A stretch of DNA of 64,000 nucleotides from Apostichopus japonicus (GCF_037975245.1 NC_092573.1:22101265-22165264); one strand, 5' to 3'; shown: positions 9,944 through 40,768, numbered from the stretch's first letter. Program-made: numbers and translations. The notes: generated by a model from the sequence alone, not told the origin.

Positions 9944-12709
9944 TTATTGGTTCACTGGCATAAGCTTAGAGGAGCTCGGCATAGGATCTGTAAACCACAG
10001 ATAAAAGCAATAGTAGACTTCTAGTGAAATGTTTCACACATTTGAAAAAAAATGGGAGATTATTCAACTGATGCCCTAAGGATGCACTAAGAATGAGAAC
10101 AAGATCTATTTCTTTCTAAGTACGGTAAGTAGTTTCAAGTACAACTAAATATTAATTTGGAGTAGAAATGCCCTTTACTGCTCTCTACATGTGACACAGA
10201 GCAGCGAGGAGACAATTAAAAATAGGAGTGTTAGCTCAGTGGTTAACGCTGGTGCCTTCCAATTATAAGGTCCCCAGTTCGAGGCACTCCAAGATTAATG
10301 TATGTCATCCAGTAACAGAGTTGTTGACAATTGACAATTCATAACCATGGACGTTAAATATGAATCTAAGAGACTGATTTCGGTCAGCTTCTGGCTTCTT
10401 TGGGAGTTCCTGCTTGCAGGAGGATCCAAACTACATACACACATAAGTCACAGACATGGTATGAAAGTAGGGAGGGGTGCAGGAAGGGGGAATTCATTTT
10501 GGCAAAAAGCAGAGTCTACACAATCAAATATTTACTAGTATGTTCAGCTCATTGTTATAAGCTTTTGAAACAACCACCAACACCCTAGTTTACCTATGAA
10601 CCCCTAATTCTCACATGCCCACCACAGTTACCCCATGGTTCCACAATACCTCCCACCAACCCCCCCCCCTACACTTTTACCATGGTTTACTAATGACTCC
10701 TCTAGTTTTCTCCATCCTCCTCTGGATTTTCTCAAGCCTCGCCTAGTCTACACCATATTTGCCAATACTTTCCACATGTTCAACCGTACCTATGGTTATA
10801 CAATCAGTACACAGCTTAATTTCTGTGTTTCAATTTCTCATCTCACCTTCAACATCCTCATCCTCATCATCTTCCTCAGAGGATGAGGTGTATATCACCT
10901 TGTTTCTTTGTCTTGCATCATCAAATGGAGTCATCCTCCCATCAGGAATATCTTCATCTGACATAAATGACTCATCTTCAAGTGAGCCTAATAATATGAA
11001 ATCCAACCCCTGGGTGTTAAAATAGAAAAGGGACAATATGGTTGATATATAGATTAATGCTGCAACAACAACAGAGAACTTTCACATAGGAATTCCTATT
11101 CTATAGTATTAAATTATGTTAAATTAATCTTATTGTTCCTGTATATGCTACAGTGTTCAGAAAAAAAGAACACAGAAGTAGGGAAGCTTGAAAGACAGTC
11201 TGAAGGGCAACCTAGGCTCGATTGACTGCACTATTTACATGTTTACAGCATCAAAATTATTTATTGCAAAGGATTTGTGAACTAGAAAGGTTAGAATATT
11301 TATTTCTGTTTTTCTAGTGACAATTTTGAATTTCTTGTCGTTAAATGACTGAAAGAAATTAAAGGTCAATTGAGATCAAATAGTTCATACAGCAGTTTCT
11401 GCTTAGAACATTGACCTAAAATGTATTGTGTGAGGCAGTGGAATTCCATTATCAAATTTTGGCAACTGCTTTAAAATAGAGCAACATATCAGTAAAAAAC
11501 TTTGTCTCATTTCATTGAACTTTCTACAAAGTTGTTTGGTGCTTTCAGAAACTACTCATACAGACAAGCTGTTTAGATTAAAGATAGCAAAATAATTAGT
11601 TTTGACTGGGGAAGGGGAATGGAGATGAACTGGAGAGTGGGATAACGGGAAACAAGAGAGCTTGGGGGAGGGGAATGGAGATGAGTAGGTGGGTCGTCAG
11701 ACAAGCTTTGAGCCACTAGCCTACTAGCCCAAGAAAATGGTCCATGCTGTCACATACATAACACTGGATCAATTTTAACCCTCATGCAGACCCATATTAA
11801 ACTGCTTGTGAAAGCTGTACAGCTGTACATGTGCAGTCCTTTGCACACTAAACAATCGCTACCGAATCTCAATAAATAACAGACTGAAACTAATACAGAA
11901 TGGAAGTCAATGCTTACCTTCCAATGACATGGCCTGACAGTCATTTCATTCTCTCTGAGATCAAATTTAATCAGACTCGAAAATCCCAGCAGCAAATCAT
12001 CTGGAAGACTGGAGATTAAATTCTTCTTCAACAGTAACGTTGACAGTCTTTGAAGCTTTGTTAGACAAGGTGGAATCTCCACTATTCGGTTCTCACTGAT
12101 ATCGAGGTATATGAGGTTTTGCAGTCTTTCAAAATGGGATGGAAGATCTTGAAGCCAGTTTCCTGCCAAGTTGAGCCATTTTAACTTCAGACATTGGCTA
12201 ATTTCGGTCGGTAGTTCTGATATCATATTATCCCTGGCTCCTAACATTTGTAAGGAAGAGAGCAAACCGATCTCTGATGGCATAGCAGCCAGCTCACAGC
12301 CTACCAGCCACAGTTGTGCTAACTTTTTCAAGTCACCAATGTCAGGTGGAAGATAGCTCAGTTTGTTATGACTCAAGCTCAGATATCGTAAATTTGATAA
12401 GCCACCAAGGCCTGAGGGCAGCACAGTCAATTGATTGTGGTCTAGAGTTAGCTCCTCCAATGTATGGAGGTTGACGATTTCCGTTGGTGGCATCAGGATG
12501 TCGTTGTTGTTCAACAACAGTCTCTTTATGCAAGTCATTTTTGCAATGCATGATGGCAAGACAGTCAGATGTCTGTGACTTATATTTAATGCTTGCGTCT
12601 CATTTTTGACCGCTCTGAGAATGTCAGATTCTGTTTCTTTTTCTGATAAAATCTGCTGGGCAAAACTTTTGTGCCCACCATTTGGCAAGGTTTTATTATT
12701 GACATCCAT
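9944..12709 (-). CDS. Leucine-rich-repeat protein with acidic C-terminal tail (3 exons)
   Basis: Exons, minus strand: 12709-11918 (264 codons, donor GTAAGC), 11009-10847 (donor GTGAGA), 9987-9944 (stop TAA). Phases agree (0, then 1), giving 332 residues. ATG 12709 has G at -3 and +4, with an in-frame stop upstream. Residues about 40-260 form nine or ten typical 23-residue LRRs (e.g. LEELTLDHNQLTVLPSGLGG, LRYLSLSHNKLSYLPPDIGD), the LxxLPxxI type of SHOC2, Rsu1 and LRRC proteins. Exon 2 encodes an acidic tail with a casein-kinase-2-like TSSSEEDDEDED stretch. There is no signal peptide or membrane segment, so it is probably a cytosolic or nuclear binding protein; the partner is unknown. I could not assign a named orthologue. 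The last exon (13 residues plus a split codon) is the weakest part. The gene is divergent from LRRC49, about 2.7 kb away. Confidence 0.82.
10225..10420 (+). mobile_element. tRNA-derived SINE, plus orientation
   Basis: It begins with a tRNA-like head: A-box-like TTAGCTCAGTGGTTAACGC and B-box-like CAGTTCGAGGC. About 125 bp of body follows, ending at GCTTGCAGG. The inverted copy at 30314-30527 matches over the whole length, including the phrase TTGACAATTGACAATTCAT in the body. It lies in the last intron of the minus-strand LRR gene. Confidence 0.85.
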
Positions 12710-12712
12710 CAC

Positions 12713-14811
12713 AAGGTCTACTCAACTTCATCATTATCGTGGCTCAATGGCTCCTGTCGCTAGATTAATGGGAGGTTCTACGACATAAGAAGAAGAAGAT
12801 TTAAGCAGTGACAATCTTTCTTGCCATTTGTTGTACATTATGCAAAACACCAATTATAGAAATAGATAATTTAAGTTAGTGTACAATATAATTTTGCTTA
12901 GAGAAACAGGGAAAAATTATACGATGCATAGTGGCAGTGTGGGCATATTTTATTAAGTTTTGGCTATTGAGCATGGGGTAATTGCTTATTGACTCAATTG
13001 CAATATGAGAGCTGAGAGACTCATCAAGTTATAGAGTATAATATTTCCATCTATGCAGGCAAAACTGCACAGTTTTCTTTATCACCACAATATCTTTGTG
13101 TACTGCTTAGAATACACAAATAATCATGGAATGATGGTGATACCTGTAAGTAGCTTAGAGGATCTATCATCATACTCCTACATGTCAAATATACTTGAAA
13201 GCACTTTTATTTTAAATTTTAGGAATGATAGTATTACCTGTTTATGTTTTTCTATACTGGTGAGAGTACAGTAGGCCTACATTGTCCATCTTTTATTTAG
13301 ACGTCTATCAGGTAAATAGGCACCAGGGCATCAGTGCACAAGAGTGCAATTCTGCTTATTTAACTAAAGATCATTTTAATGAGTCCCAAAAGGATCAGAA
13401 CAGTTGAAGGACTGTCACTATTGGCTATCTGGTAAAAAAAAGGGGGAATGGCCTGTAACACAATGCCCATATCTTGCTTCTTACACTAGTCTTACTCTTT
13501 TTTGTATTCTTACTAGTTATACATATCAAAAGAAGTCAAGTTTTGAGTATTTCATAGTTTCAATAGAATACGCTCGCTATTCCTTGTGCGAACTTGTCAG
13601 GATACAAAATGAGAAGTACTATTAATCACAAGTGTATTTACTATTTTGCATAGGTAATAGGTTTTGCAAGCAACGGTGATCGGTAACCCGTGAACCACTA
13701 CACGAGCCTATGCCTAACGAGTAATGTTACTTCTTTAATAACCTAACGTTAGGCCTACATTAGCCAATGTCAGTCATTACCTAAATTTTGTCTTTGGAAA
13801 GCTACCCGTGGATATGTTCATCTAAACGGTTAAAAATATATTAAGAGTAACATATACATACCTACTTTGTTAAAAGCATGGCATTAAATACCACTTTGAA
13901 ACTGAAACTTGCACAGTAGTCTGAACAATATTTGTTGGTTGTTGATGTAAGTTATGGTACGCCGTTTTTGTAAAAATGTGTAAACTTTTAACCGGGTTTT
14001 AAGAAACAGTCTTGATTTGATAGAAAATTACTCAATACTGCTTTACATGAAGTTTGTATAGTTAAATATTAAGGTTGAGATAATAAGGGTAGTACCGTGT
14101 AATATTGATCACTGACTATATCTGTAGATACATGGAGTTGAACATCGTATGAGTACTTTTTCATGTTGTTTTGTTTAGACAGCTCCATCACCTACCTCCA
14201 TGAATAGGAATTGTTTTATTAGTGAAGAAAAAATCGGACACAAAATCACCAAACAAAATACATAATGATTAGCGTTAACTCGTTCACATTCTTCCTCTAC
14301 TTATTTTCATGCCGTAATTACAGAGGCAGCCTCATCTGAATTTCATACCGTGGAAAACTTGTGTTTTGCAAATATATATAGCATTAGTCACATTTATGAA
14401 GCTATTATCAATAATAGCAGTGATCTCAAAGTAAGCATGGAAGACGCATTAAAGAGGATCTGAGTCCCTCGATTTCTTCAATTTACGGAGGTTTACTTAT
14501 CCTCTGTGAAATATTTGTTAAATGAGGTTACATGGAAATCATCACTAGGCCTACTATTGTAATGTAAATTTATGCAAACTTCCCAGTAGCCGAAATTCAG
14601 TAATGTGTCCGGAAAAAAATCTAGTACAAGTAGCTAAATGTAGAGCCAAATGTAAGAGGAGTAGAGCTGAATTTGTTAAAAAAATTAGAGGGAAAATAAT
14701 TGTTCACTGCATTGACTACTAATTATGAGAACCATGGCATAAAAAGATTTACAAAGGATATGTAGCCGAGGGCGGATCAAGGACTTTATAAAGGAAGGGT
14801 GTGGCCATCAG
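12713..14811. other. Intergenic between the two divergent LRR genes
   Basis: The divergent promoter space should lie here and up to 15436. I see no TATA box that decides a start, and no exon. Confidence 0.45.
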
Positions 14812-14960
14812 CAGTGGCGTACCTATAGAGTATAGTTGGTACCCGGGCGGATCCTTCATTGTCACCATGTGCAGGTGTTGTCAGGGGGCATCCTGGAGGA
14901 AGGGTCTAAGGGGGAGCTAGGTGTTCCCCCTCTCCACCCCCCCCCCACTGTGCGCCACTG
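14812..14960. mobile_element. Possible short hAT-type element, degenerate
   Basis: The left end CAGTGGCGTACC and right end GCGCCACTG resemble the hAT ends at 6989-7512. The flanking octamers GCCATCAG and GCTATGGG match at only 5 of 8 positions, so the target duplication has decayed or the ends are misplaced. Length is 149 bp. Confidence 0.5.
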
Positions 14961-15423
14961 GCTATGGGTCGTTGAAAACGACTCCAATGTATGTAATGGG
15001 GGATATCTGGGGTCCAGGCTCCCAGACGAAAATATAGACGTCGAACGGTACATTCAGAGGCAAATTATTTTTACTATAAGTTAAGTCTACATGGAGTTCT
15101 AGTTGTGCTGATAACAACTTATGCATTTATGTGTCAATTGTATTTACCTGCCCACTCCCTGGATTCGCACCTGTGTATCCTCCCATGGAGGAAAAAACAG
15201 ACTGTTTTCTTCCTCCATGATCCTCCGAACCAGAGGTGACTCCAAACGGCTACTTTGTAGCCTAGATCTAGTCAATCAGTTAGCAAAAATGTTGAAGTGC
15301 ATTCTAGTAACGGGAAGACATATTTTCACCCGTTGCTTGGTGCACAGAAACGCCGCTGTAATACCTTCGATTTCTTCATAGAATGAACTTTAGGCAGACT
15401 ACAGGAGCACTTTTTCCTATCTA

Positions 15424-15426
15424 ATG
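15424..15426 (+). promoter_or_regulatory. Upstream out-of-frame ATG before LRRC49 start
   Basis: This ATG lies 13 nt upstream of the LRRC49 start in another frame and has a poor context (C at -3). Read through the exon 1-2 junction it stops at TAG in exon 2, so it would be a short overlapping uORF that could lower translation if used. The LRRC49 start at 15437 keeps the frame open through all 16 exons. Confidence 0.5.
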
Positions 15427-15436
15427 TCGCTGAACC

Positions 15437-33843
<18,407 letters not shown>

Positions 33844-33866
33844 AGTAGTATCTTGAACTGATTTAA

Positions 33867-34205
33867 AGGGTGTGAAGACTCGCGCAAAATGAAACGTCTA
33901 ATGCCGGTAATCTGACCTATTTTCGAATGAGGTGTAACAGAAGTGTTATACACCACCACCGATCCCAGATAATATGCACACAGCTTGCTACCATCGGTAA
34001 TTAGACACTAGTGTACAGTCAGTACATACAGCTGCGGTCAATACCCACAGCACAGTGTACAAACGATACAGCTAAAGATAACAAGGTATCACGTTTCATT
34101 ACTGTCTGCATTTTGTAGCGACAAACAGAAAACTTCACTTGCAAGCAACGGAAAGTTAATTTTTTCAGAGCGCGGCATGCCGTTTGGGGCGAGTCTTCAA
34201 TGCCC
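33867..34205. mobile_element. TTAA-flanked MITE in the LRRC49 3' UTR
   Basis: It begins 23 bases after the LRRC49 stop codon. The left end AGGGTGTGAAGACTCGCG pairs with the reverse complement of the right end, GGGCATTGAAGACTCGCC, and TTAA flanks both sides (33863-33866, 34206-34209). Length is 339 bp. A truncated copy of the left end lies inverted at about 50121-50191. The next poly(A)-like hexamer, ATTAAA at 34320, lies beyond it, so the element is probably transcribed as part of the 3' UTR. Confidence 0.8.
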
Positions 34206-34319
34206 TTAATCATGCAAAGAGAAGACATGTTACCGGGAAATGTGATGCCTTATGTTTCTATGGTCCACGTACCCATCTTTGCCTAAATAATGTTAACTAA
34301 AATTGGGATACATTGTTAC

Positions 34320-34325
34320 ATTAAA
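34320..34325 (+). terminator. Possible variant poly(A) signal of LRRC49
   Basis: ATTAAA about 480 bases after the stop codon, beyond the MITE; weak evidence. Confidence 0.25.
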
Positions 34326-34448
34326 CTTTGCAGGACATTTTAGATTATAACAGGAGTAGCTAGATTATTGTGGCTACATTAATCCCTTAGTTTGATTTAG
34401 TAGTTATGTGATAATAGTGTATGGCTTGTAGTGTATTATTCAAGCTAA

Positions 34449-34645
34449 ACACAATCCTAATGTTAATCCTAATGTTAATCCTAATGTCAATCCTAATGCT
34501 TAACACGACCCTAATGTTAATCTTAATGTTAATCCTAATGCTAAACACAATCCTAATGTTAATCCTAATGTCAATCCTAATGCTAAACACAACCCTAATG
34601 TTAATCCTTATGCTGAACACAATCCTAATGCTAAACAATCAAAAT
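34449..34645. repeat. 12-bp repeat of the type AATCCTAATGTT
   Basis: About fifteen imperfect units alternating AATCCTAATGTT with CTAAACACAATCC variants. Both strands stay open (Met-Leu-Ile or Asn-Ile-Arg-Ile peptides) only because of the period. Confidence 0.93.
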
Positions 34646-34824
34646 GTAAACTTAAGAGTCAATAGTACATCCCAAAAAAATTGCCAAGAAACAAAAAAGA
34701 TGGTCACATATATAATATGACGTTAAAAGTCTTTTCATTGCCATTTAAGTTTAGAATGCCATTTAAGTCGTTAAATGCTTCTGAAGATTGGAATTTTAGT
34801 TGCCAAATAATTCACTAGAACCAT

Positions 34825-35062
34825 TGATTGGAAAAATTCAAATTAATTGTTTAGAATCATTCAAGAAAGTAATTTAAATGATTCATTTAAAATCATTCAA
34901 AGGAAACATTCATCAAAACATTCTCTTCCAATCATTCATCATATCATTCCTTACAATCTTTCAATTTGTTAAATCATTCAAGGATTCATTCAAAACATTC
35001 CTTTAGGATAATTCAAATCATTCTGTTCAACCATTCCTGTAGGAACATTCAAATCATTCTTA
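34825..35062. repeat. Degenerate ATCATTCAAA-type repeat
   Basis: Many near-copies of ATCATTCA and ACATTCAAATCATTC at irregular spacing over about 240 bp. It looks like an old expanded simple repeat. Confidence 0.7.
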
Positions 35063-35640
35063 GATGGTGACCAGGAAAAAATTTAATTGACAATTTAAAT
35101 GGCTCAGTCAGTATAAATATTTGGACAGTCACAGTAAGAGATATCTAACATTTTAATTACTGTTGACCATTTTCAGTTTTTTTCTAGCATATTTTGGAGG
35201 AAGGCATTCATAGAACATGTTAGTTAGTTTAAAATGGTTTAAAAAAAAAAGTAAATAAGCTGTTTTTATATTAATCTTTAAAATGCATTGTCAATTACAA
35301 TATCATGAAGTTGTTGTTGATCAACTTGAAATTCTCCCTCCTAACACCTGCTGCCAGGGACTACTTACATACCATACACGATTTTGTACCATTTTGCACC
35401 AATGTCCAGCCTTGTCCCAGCCAATGGCCAAGCCTTGATCCCACCACAGCATTCCTTGTCCAGGGAAAGTGTGTCAAGTTTGTTATATTTCCCTCCCCTG
35501 ATTTTCATGAACATTTATTTGCAAACTCTTATGTTTAAGGCTGCTAGTATCTTTGAACAAACACTGCTTTGGGAAAATTTTCTAAAGCTTATTCTTTGTG
35601 CATCTTTTTTTATGTGTGTGTAGAGAGAGAGATAGAGAGA

Positions 35641-35950
35641 GTTATGGTCAAGTGGTGAAGGCAGTGGACTTGTGATCTAAGGATTGCAGGTTCGAGTCTT
35701 GGCCAGATCATTGCGTTGTGTCCTTGGGGCAAAGCACTTTATCTCCATTGCCTCTCTTCACTCAGGTGTATAAATGGGGACCAGTGAGATTATTGTCAGC
35801 TGGGCACTGTTTAGCTGCTGCCATGTGGGGGGGGGGGATTATCTATGTTTGACAGGTTATTGACCACGGTAATATTGTGATGTGCCTTGTGACCTTTTTT
35901 GGTGGATAACTCTGCACTTTATTAATCTAAATATTATTGTTATTATCTTA
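35641..35950 (+). mobile_element. tRNA(His)-like SINE
   Basis: The tRNA-like head has A box TGGTCAAGTGGTGAAGGC, anticodon-like loop TTGTGAT and B box GGTTCGAGTC. The body contains GTGTCCTTGGGGCAAAGCAC and GTATAAATGGGGACCAGTGAG, phrases I recall from SINEs widespread in echinoderms and other marine invertebrates. The tail is TATTATTGTTATTATC. A GA-rich tract precedes it. Confidence 0.85.
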
Positions 35951-38550
35951 TGTTCGTTATTCTTGGTCCACAAGATTATCAGTGTCAGTTAAAGTAATTT
36001 TGGTTTTGGTTTTTTGATGGCCTTATGATGACTTGTATTTAAGAGGCAATACTTATTCCTATTACTATCGTAGAAAACAAGACAAGCCTAAGAATCACCA
36101 ATTGATGATTTTATATATAGAGTTTCTAGTTGTTTCGTATTCTCTATGCAGATGCACAACATTCTTAAATCAAATTTTCATAATTTCTTAATTTTTATTT
36201 TCTTTCTTTCTTGCAATTTGGCATTAGTACAATCAAAAATTAGTTATCAATTACTTATCAATTTTTGTGCAATATTGAAACAAAAAAATTTGATATGATT
36301 TTTTCCTAGATGAAATTTTTCTTGTCCTTTTTTTCTTTGAAACAGTGAAAACATTTTTTAATGTAATTAGGGCATGTTTGCATTCCAATAAATTTGATAC
36401 ACGTAAATACTTTTGGTTTTTTTGGTATTTCTTATATCCTTTTGTACAAAATCTTTGAAGAGAGCTTGCTGTACTGTACAGGAATAAAGTAACAAAATAA
36501 TATTTACTTTTAAAAAAGTTGACCAAAAATATGACAAAAGAAAACAACAATGAAAAAGCCAATGAAGTTTTTTGGAATTTGTCCATATACTTTTAATTAA
36601 TACAAGAGGAACAAAGATACAGAGAATGGAACTGTTTCAGTTCTGAACTTTGCTGAATTTCCACAAAAGTTACTGGAAGGGGTGCAGAGGTGTGTGGGAG
36701 GGCCCGAGGGGGGGGGGTAGAGTTATGTCTCCTTTACATATCATTAAGTGTAACTTAAACTCTGACACATTTCATATTTGTTTTCTTAAATGATATCAAG
36801 TTGGTCAAAAGTTAACAACGATGACTGCCTTAAATCCAAGAGATAAAGAATGTCAGGCAAGTCTTTAACAACCATATTAGATATTTGACCATGTCATTTC
36901 TGGCAGGGGGAATTGAATTATCGTGCAGATGGAGTGTTTTACACTTTTTGGTAGATATTACTACTTGGATGAAGTCAAACAATAATCAACAAAATATTAT
37001 ACAAATCTTGGGATATATCTGGGAGGGGTTTATAGGGAAAGCCATGTCTAGGCATACTACCAAGAAATTGAATTCACAGGGGGTCCATAACAACTATTTG
37101 ACTAAATGTGTATAACAGGTTTCTTTATGTTACTGTAACTTGGCATTATATGCTTTATACATGGTATAATGCGATGCGGGTGAACTCCAAATTTCTATTT
37201 GCATCAAGTTAATTGAAATGTTATACTGCAAAGTAAACCAAGAATTAAAGCCAAAATGAAGGAAATTAAATCTACTGCTAAAGTCCATTATTACAGACTA
37301 CATTTCAAGTAAAATTAAAATGACTTTCAAACCATCCATTTACATATGTGTGAAATAAATTGCACTCGTTCACACTTCTATGTTTAAACTGCGGTCACAA
37401 CACCGTAGGAAAACATAATCTTATCTCTTTAGTGTCTTTCACATTAGTTTATTTATACAAGGACTTTCACTTTTTAAACTTCGAGATCCTTACAATACAC
37501 ACACAGCTACAGCATAAGGTACTGTACAGAGTCCATTCATCCCAAACTGAAAATGATTCGATCACAGATATTTAGCTCGGAAACAATATGATTCTCATCG
37601 ACCTTATCAAAAGAGTTTTTAAAGGTCTCTCATGCAGACTCGGTCATATGTTGTAGCTGACCACAAGGATTGCCTGAAGAAAACAGCAGGTCGCTAGATC
37701 AATTTATTTAATTTACAGTGCATGGAGCATATGCTATACTGTACATTAATTTTTCGAACGTGAAACTGACAGGTGAAGAGAGTGTACATGCACAGGGAGT
37801 TGTTCCATATAACAACTCCCTGGTACATGGAAGCAATATTTACATGCACGTACAGGATGTACCATACGCAATTGACTATCGTTATGTAAATAATAGAAAC
37901 AGTGTAAGGAAGCTTTGAAAATCCATGCTTGCAGACGTATCATCTTTAATACATCCATACATCATGCCACGTAATATTCATCACTTTATAAATCTGTTCT
38001 ACTGAGACAATTTCGTTTTTCAGTTAAAATCGTGTTACGCAATTAAACATTTTTTTTGGGGGGGGGGGCAAAAATGTGTGGGGGTGGGGTGAAATAGTTC
38101 CAACAACTTTAACGGGTACCAAGTAAATTATAATATTTTGTAATTTGGAGGTATATCTCCGATATTTTTACATCCTTCACCTAAATTTGCAATGACTTTT
38201 TTTTTCTGTGGGCAGGAAGAGAAAACGAAAGATTTCTTTTCGATTTCTTCAAATGACTTCATAATAAAGAGCAGGAAGCTGTTAGAGCCTTGTAATTAAA
38301 CTGCATAGCTGTCTTCAGTTTCATAGAAATTCCCCTTTAGTTTAAGTATGTAACAATTTATTAACCCCATGAGAACAATTTGGCGTTCATTTTAAACACT
38401 TTTTTCGTCAGATAAATGTGTAAGTAACATGTCATAAGTTAGTAGTTTTGCAGTTTACTTTCACATTGAACACAAAATGATTATCATTCTAGTCCGGCTA
38501 CGAACACTTAACCTTTTAACTGTAGTTTGATGGTGACAATGAACCTTTAA
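35951..38550. other. Intergenic, nothing recognised apart from one hairpin
   Basis: AT-rich DNA with a G-run near 36710. A short perfect hairpin lies at 37794-37821 (AGGGAGTTGTT / AACAACTCCCT, 6-nt loop). No exon was found. Confidence 0.5.
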
Positions 38551-38554
38551 ACGT

Positions 38555-39133
38555 AGTTTTATAGTGGCAGAGTGTTGCAGGATCAAGTGAACCTTAGGTT
38601 TTAGTATGGTGGGACTTTGTTGCAGGATCAAATGAACTATAGGTTATAGTATGGTGGGACATTGTCGCAGGATCAAATAAACTAAAGGTGTTAGTATGGT
38701 GGGACATTGTCGCAGGATCAAATAAACTAAAGGTGTTAGTATGGTGGGACATTGTCGCAGGATCAAATAAACTAAAGGTGTTAGTATGGTGGGACAGTGC
38801 TGCAGGATAAAATGAACTATAGGTTTTAATATGGTGGGACATTGCTGCAGGATCAAATAAACTATAAGTTATGGTATGGTGGGACAATGTTGCAGGATCA
38901 AATGAACTATATGTTTTAGTATGGTGCAGGATCAAATGAACCGTAGGTTATAGCATGGTGGGAGAGTCTTGCAGGATCAAATGAACTTTATGTTATCGTA
39001 TGGTGGGACAGTGTTACAGGATCAAATGAACTATAGCTTTTAGTATGGTGGGACAGTGTTGCAGGATCAAATGAACTATACATCTAGTATGATGGGAAAG
39101 GGTTGCAGGATCAAATGAACTGTAGGTTACAGT
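38555..39133. repeat. 45-bp minisatellite, about 13 units
   Basis: Units run GCAGGATCAAATGAACTATAGG, then TTTTAGTATGGTGGGACA, then TTGTT; starts recur every 45 bases from 38577. One unit near 38917 lacks about 10 bp. Because 45 is a multiple of 3, the minus strand stays open for 114 codons with a 15-residue repeat. That frame is broken by the short unit, so I do not call a gene. Confidence 0.93.
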
Positions 39134-39889
39134 ATCAAGCACACATTTACAAAACGGTGATATAATGCAGAAACACTCATGATCGAAAATGACTACTCAA
39201 ACTTCATCCTGTGTAAATGACGAGGCATGTTTTCCCACTCGCTAATAACAGCGTTTATATGAACAAAATGCACACATTACACATTGTACGTCAACCGAAA
39301 ATAATTAGTATATTTCAAACTAGAAACATCGACTGCATGTGTAAAATCAACATTTAATTAGAAAATACAACAAAACCGTCTGGCTATAAATACTCATGAC
39401 GAGATTAAACTAAAACATAACCACATTGTTTCCAGAAATTAAAAGAAAAGACAAACATTCCTAACTTTTTGGACAAATGTACAAGACTGAGTACTGTTGG
39501 CTTGTGTGTATGTGTCACAAGTCAAGTATGACGACATTTGGTTTGCTACGGTATATACGGTATATATATAGATAGATATATATATGGCAGTCAGTACGTC
39601 AATGCATCAGATTAGACTTGTGATTACCTTTGACTCGCATGCATAGCGTAGGCCTAGGACTGTTAATTGTACAGCGCAGAATGGCATACGTAGCTGTCTA
39701 GCCTTGCCGCAGAGGCGTTATTCAAAATGGCTGACAAAAGCTCCAAATTTAATAGATAGTTCCCATGATAAACGGGAGTAAATATATACATATCCTACCG
39801 AAGTATACTATCACCGTTTTCTAAATTGTATAAGACCAGCCCGTTTTGACTTAAAAACACCACATGACTTTGATTTGATATTAAAAGCC

Positions 39890-39895
39890 TTTATT
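39890..39895 (-). terminator. Possible poly(A) signal of the REEP gene
   Basis: AATAAA on the minus strand, about 1.5 kb after the REEP stop codon at 41431; inferred. Confidence 0.3.
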
Positions 39896-39946
39896 TTACA
39901 TAGCAGGCAGGTTACGTCATATTCATGTCATATATAAAATGTCCAC

Positions 39947-40149
39947 CCAGTTGGGACAATGTTTTTCTATACTGTACTCTCATGTACCGCTTTCAAAGCA
40001 CTTGTATTGTCATTATGAGCAGTATGAACATCATGTTTGTATCGGAAAAAGGTTAGGAACTGTTCATACCGTCTATACGAGTGCTTTGAAGCATTACATT
40101 GGAGGGCAGTTTAGAGTGGTATTACCATTAAGAAAACTGTCCCAACTGG
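39947..40149. repeat. 203-bp fold-back repeat
   Basis: The ends CCAGTTGGGACA and TGTCCCAACTGG are perfect inverted repeats. Inner arms also pair (TTTCAAAGCACTTGTAT with ACGAGTGCTTTGAAG; CAGTATGAAC with GTTCATACCG). The whole could form one imperfect stem of about 85 bp per arm. It may lie in the REEP 3' UTR. It could be a small MITE or a long hairpin transcript. Confidence 0.7.
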
Positions 40150-40768
40150 CTGGAAATGACAAACATTATCTTCTATAAGAAGACTGTTTGCAAATATTCA
40201 CATATTCTCAACAAACACTCATATTATTTTTAAGTTCCATAATTATAAAGTTGAAGAAGTAAACAGAATTTGGGGAGCCGTCTTCCTTGATAAACAACAT
40301 GGTTAAGTTTATGTGACTATGGAAACAATATTGTTTTGCTATGTGTTTGAAAGTGTGACGTCACGAACGAAATCAACTAATAAGCTGTTAGCTTTCACGT
40401 GTACGCTAAAACCTGACTTTAAATATACCAAATCGAAAAAAAGCACACTCCTCACATCGCGAAATAACCGCACAGACTTAGCCGCTTACTAAAAAATATT
40501 CGTAATGTATTTTGACATGAAACATTATTATTTCAGAACATAGCGTCATATGAAGTAACAGGTGAAACATTTGGCACATATATTATTGCAAGAATTAAAC
40601 ATTTCATTAAAAGCCTTAGTCGAATTAACATGATTGGATATTTAGTATATTAAATTGACTAAATCATAGGAGACAACTTTTACGGTCAAGATTATTTTAG
40701 AAAGACGAGAAATTGCTATTCAGAAACTTTTAAAAAAAAAGAGAGAATAATGAAGACGAGGGACTTGT

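Noticed and set aside
12710-12712. GTG start one codon before the LRR gene ATG
   Set aside because: Eukaryotic initiation at ATG 12709 is more likely and has a good context; an in-frame stop lies just upstream.
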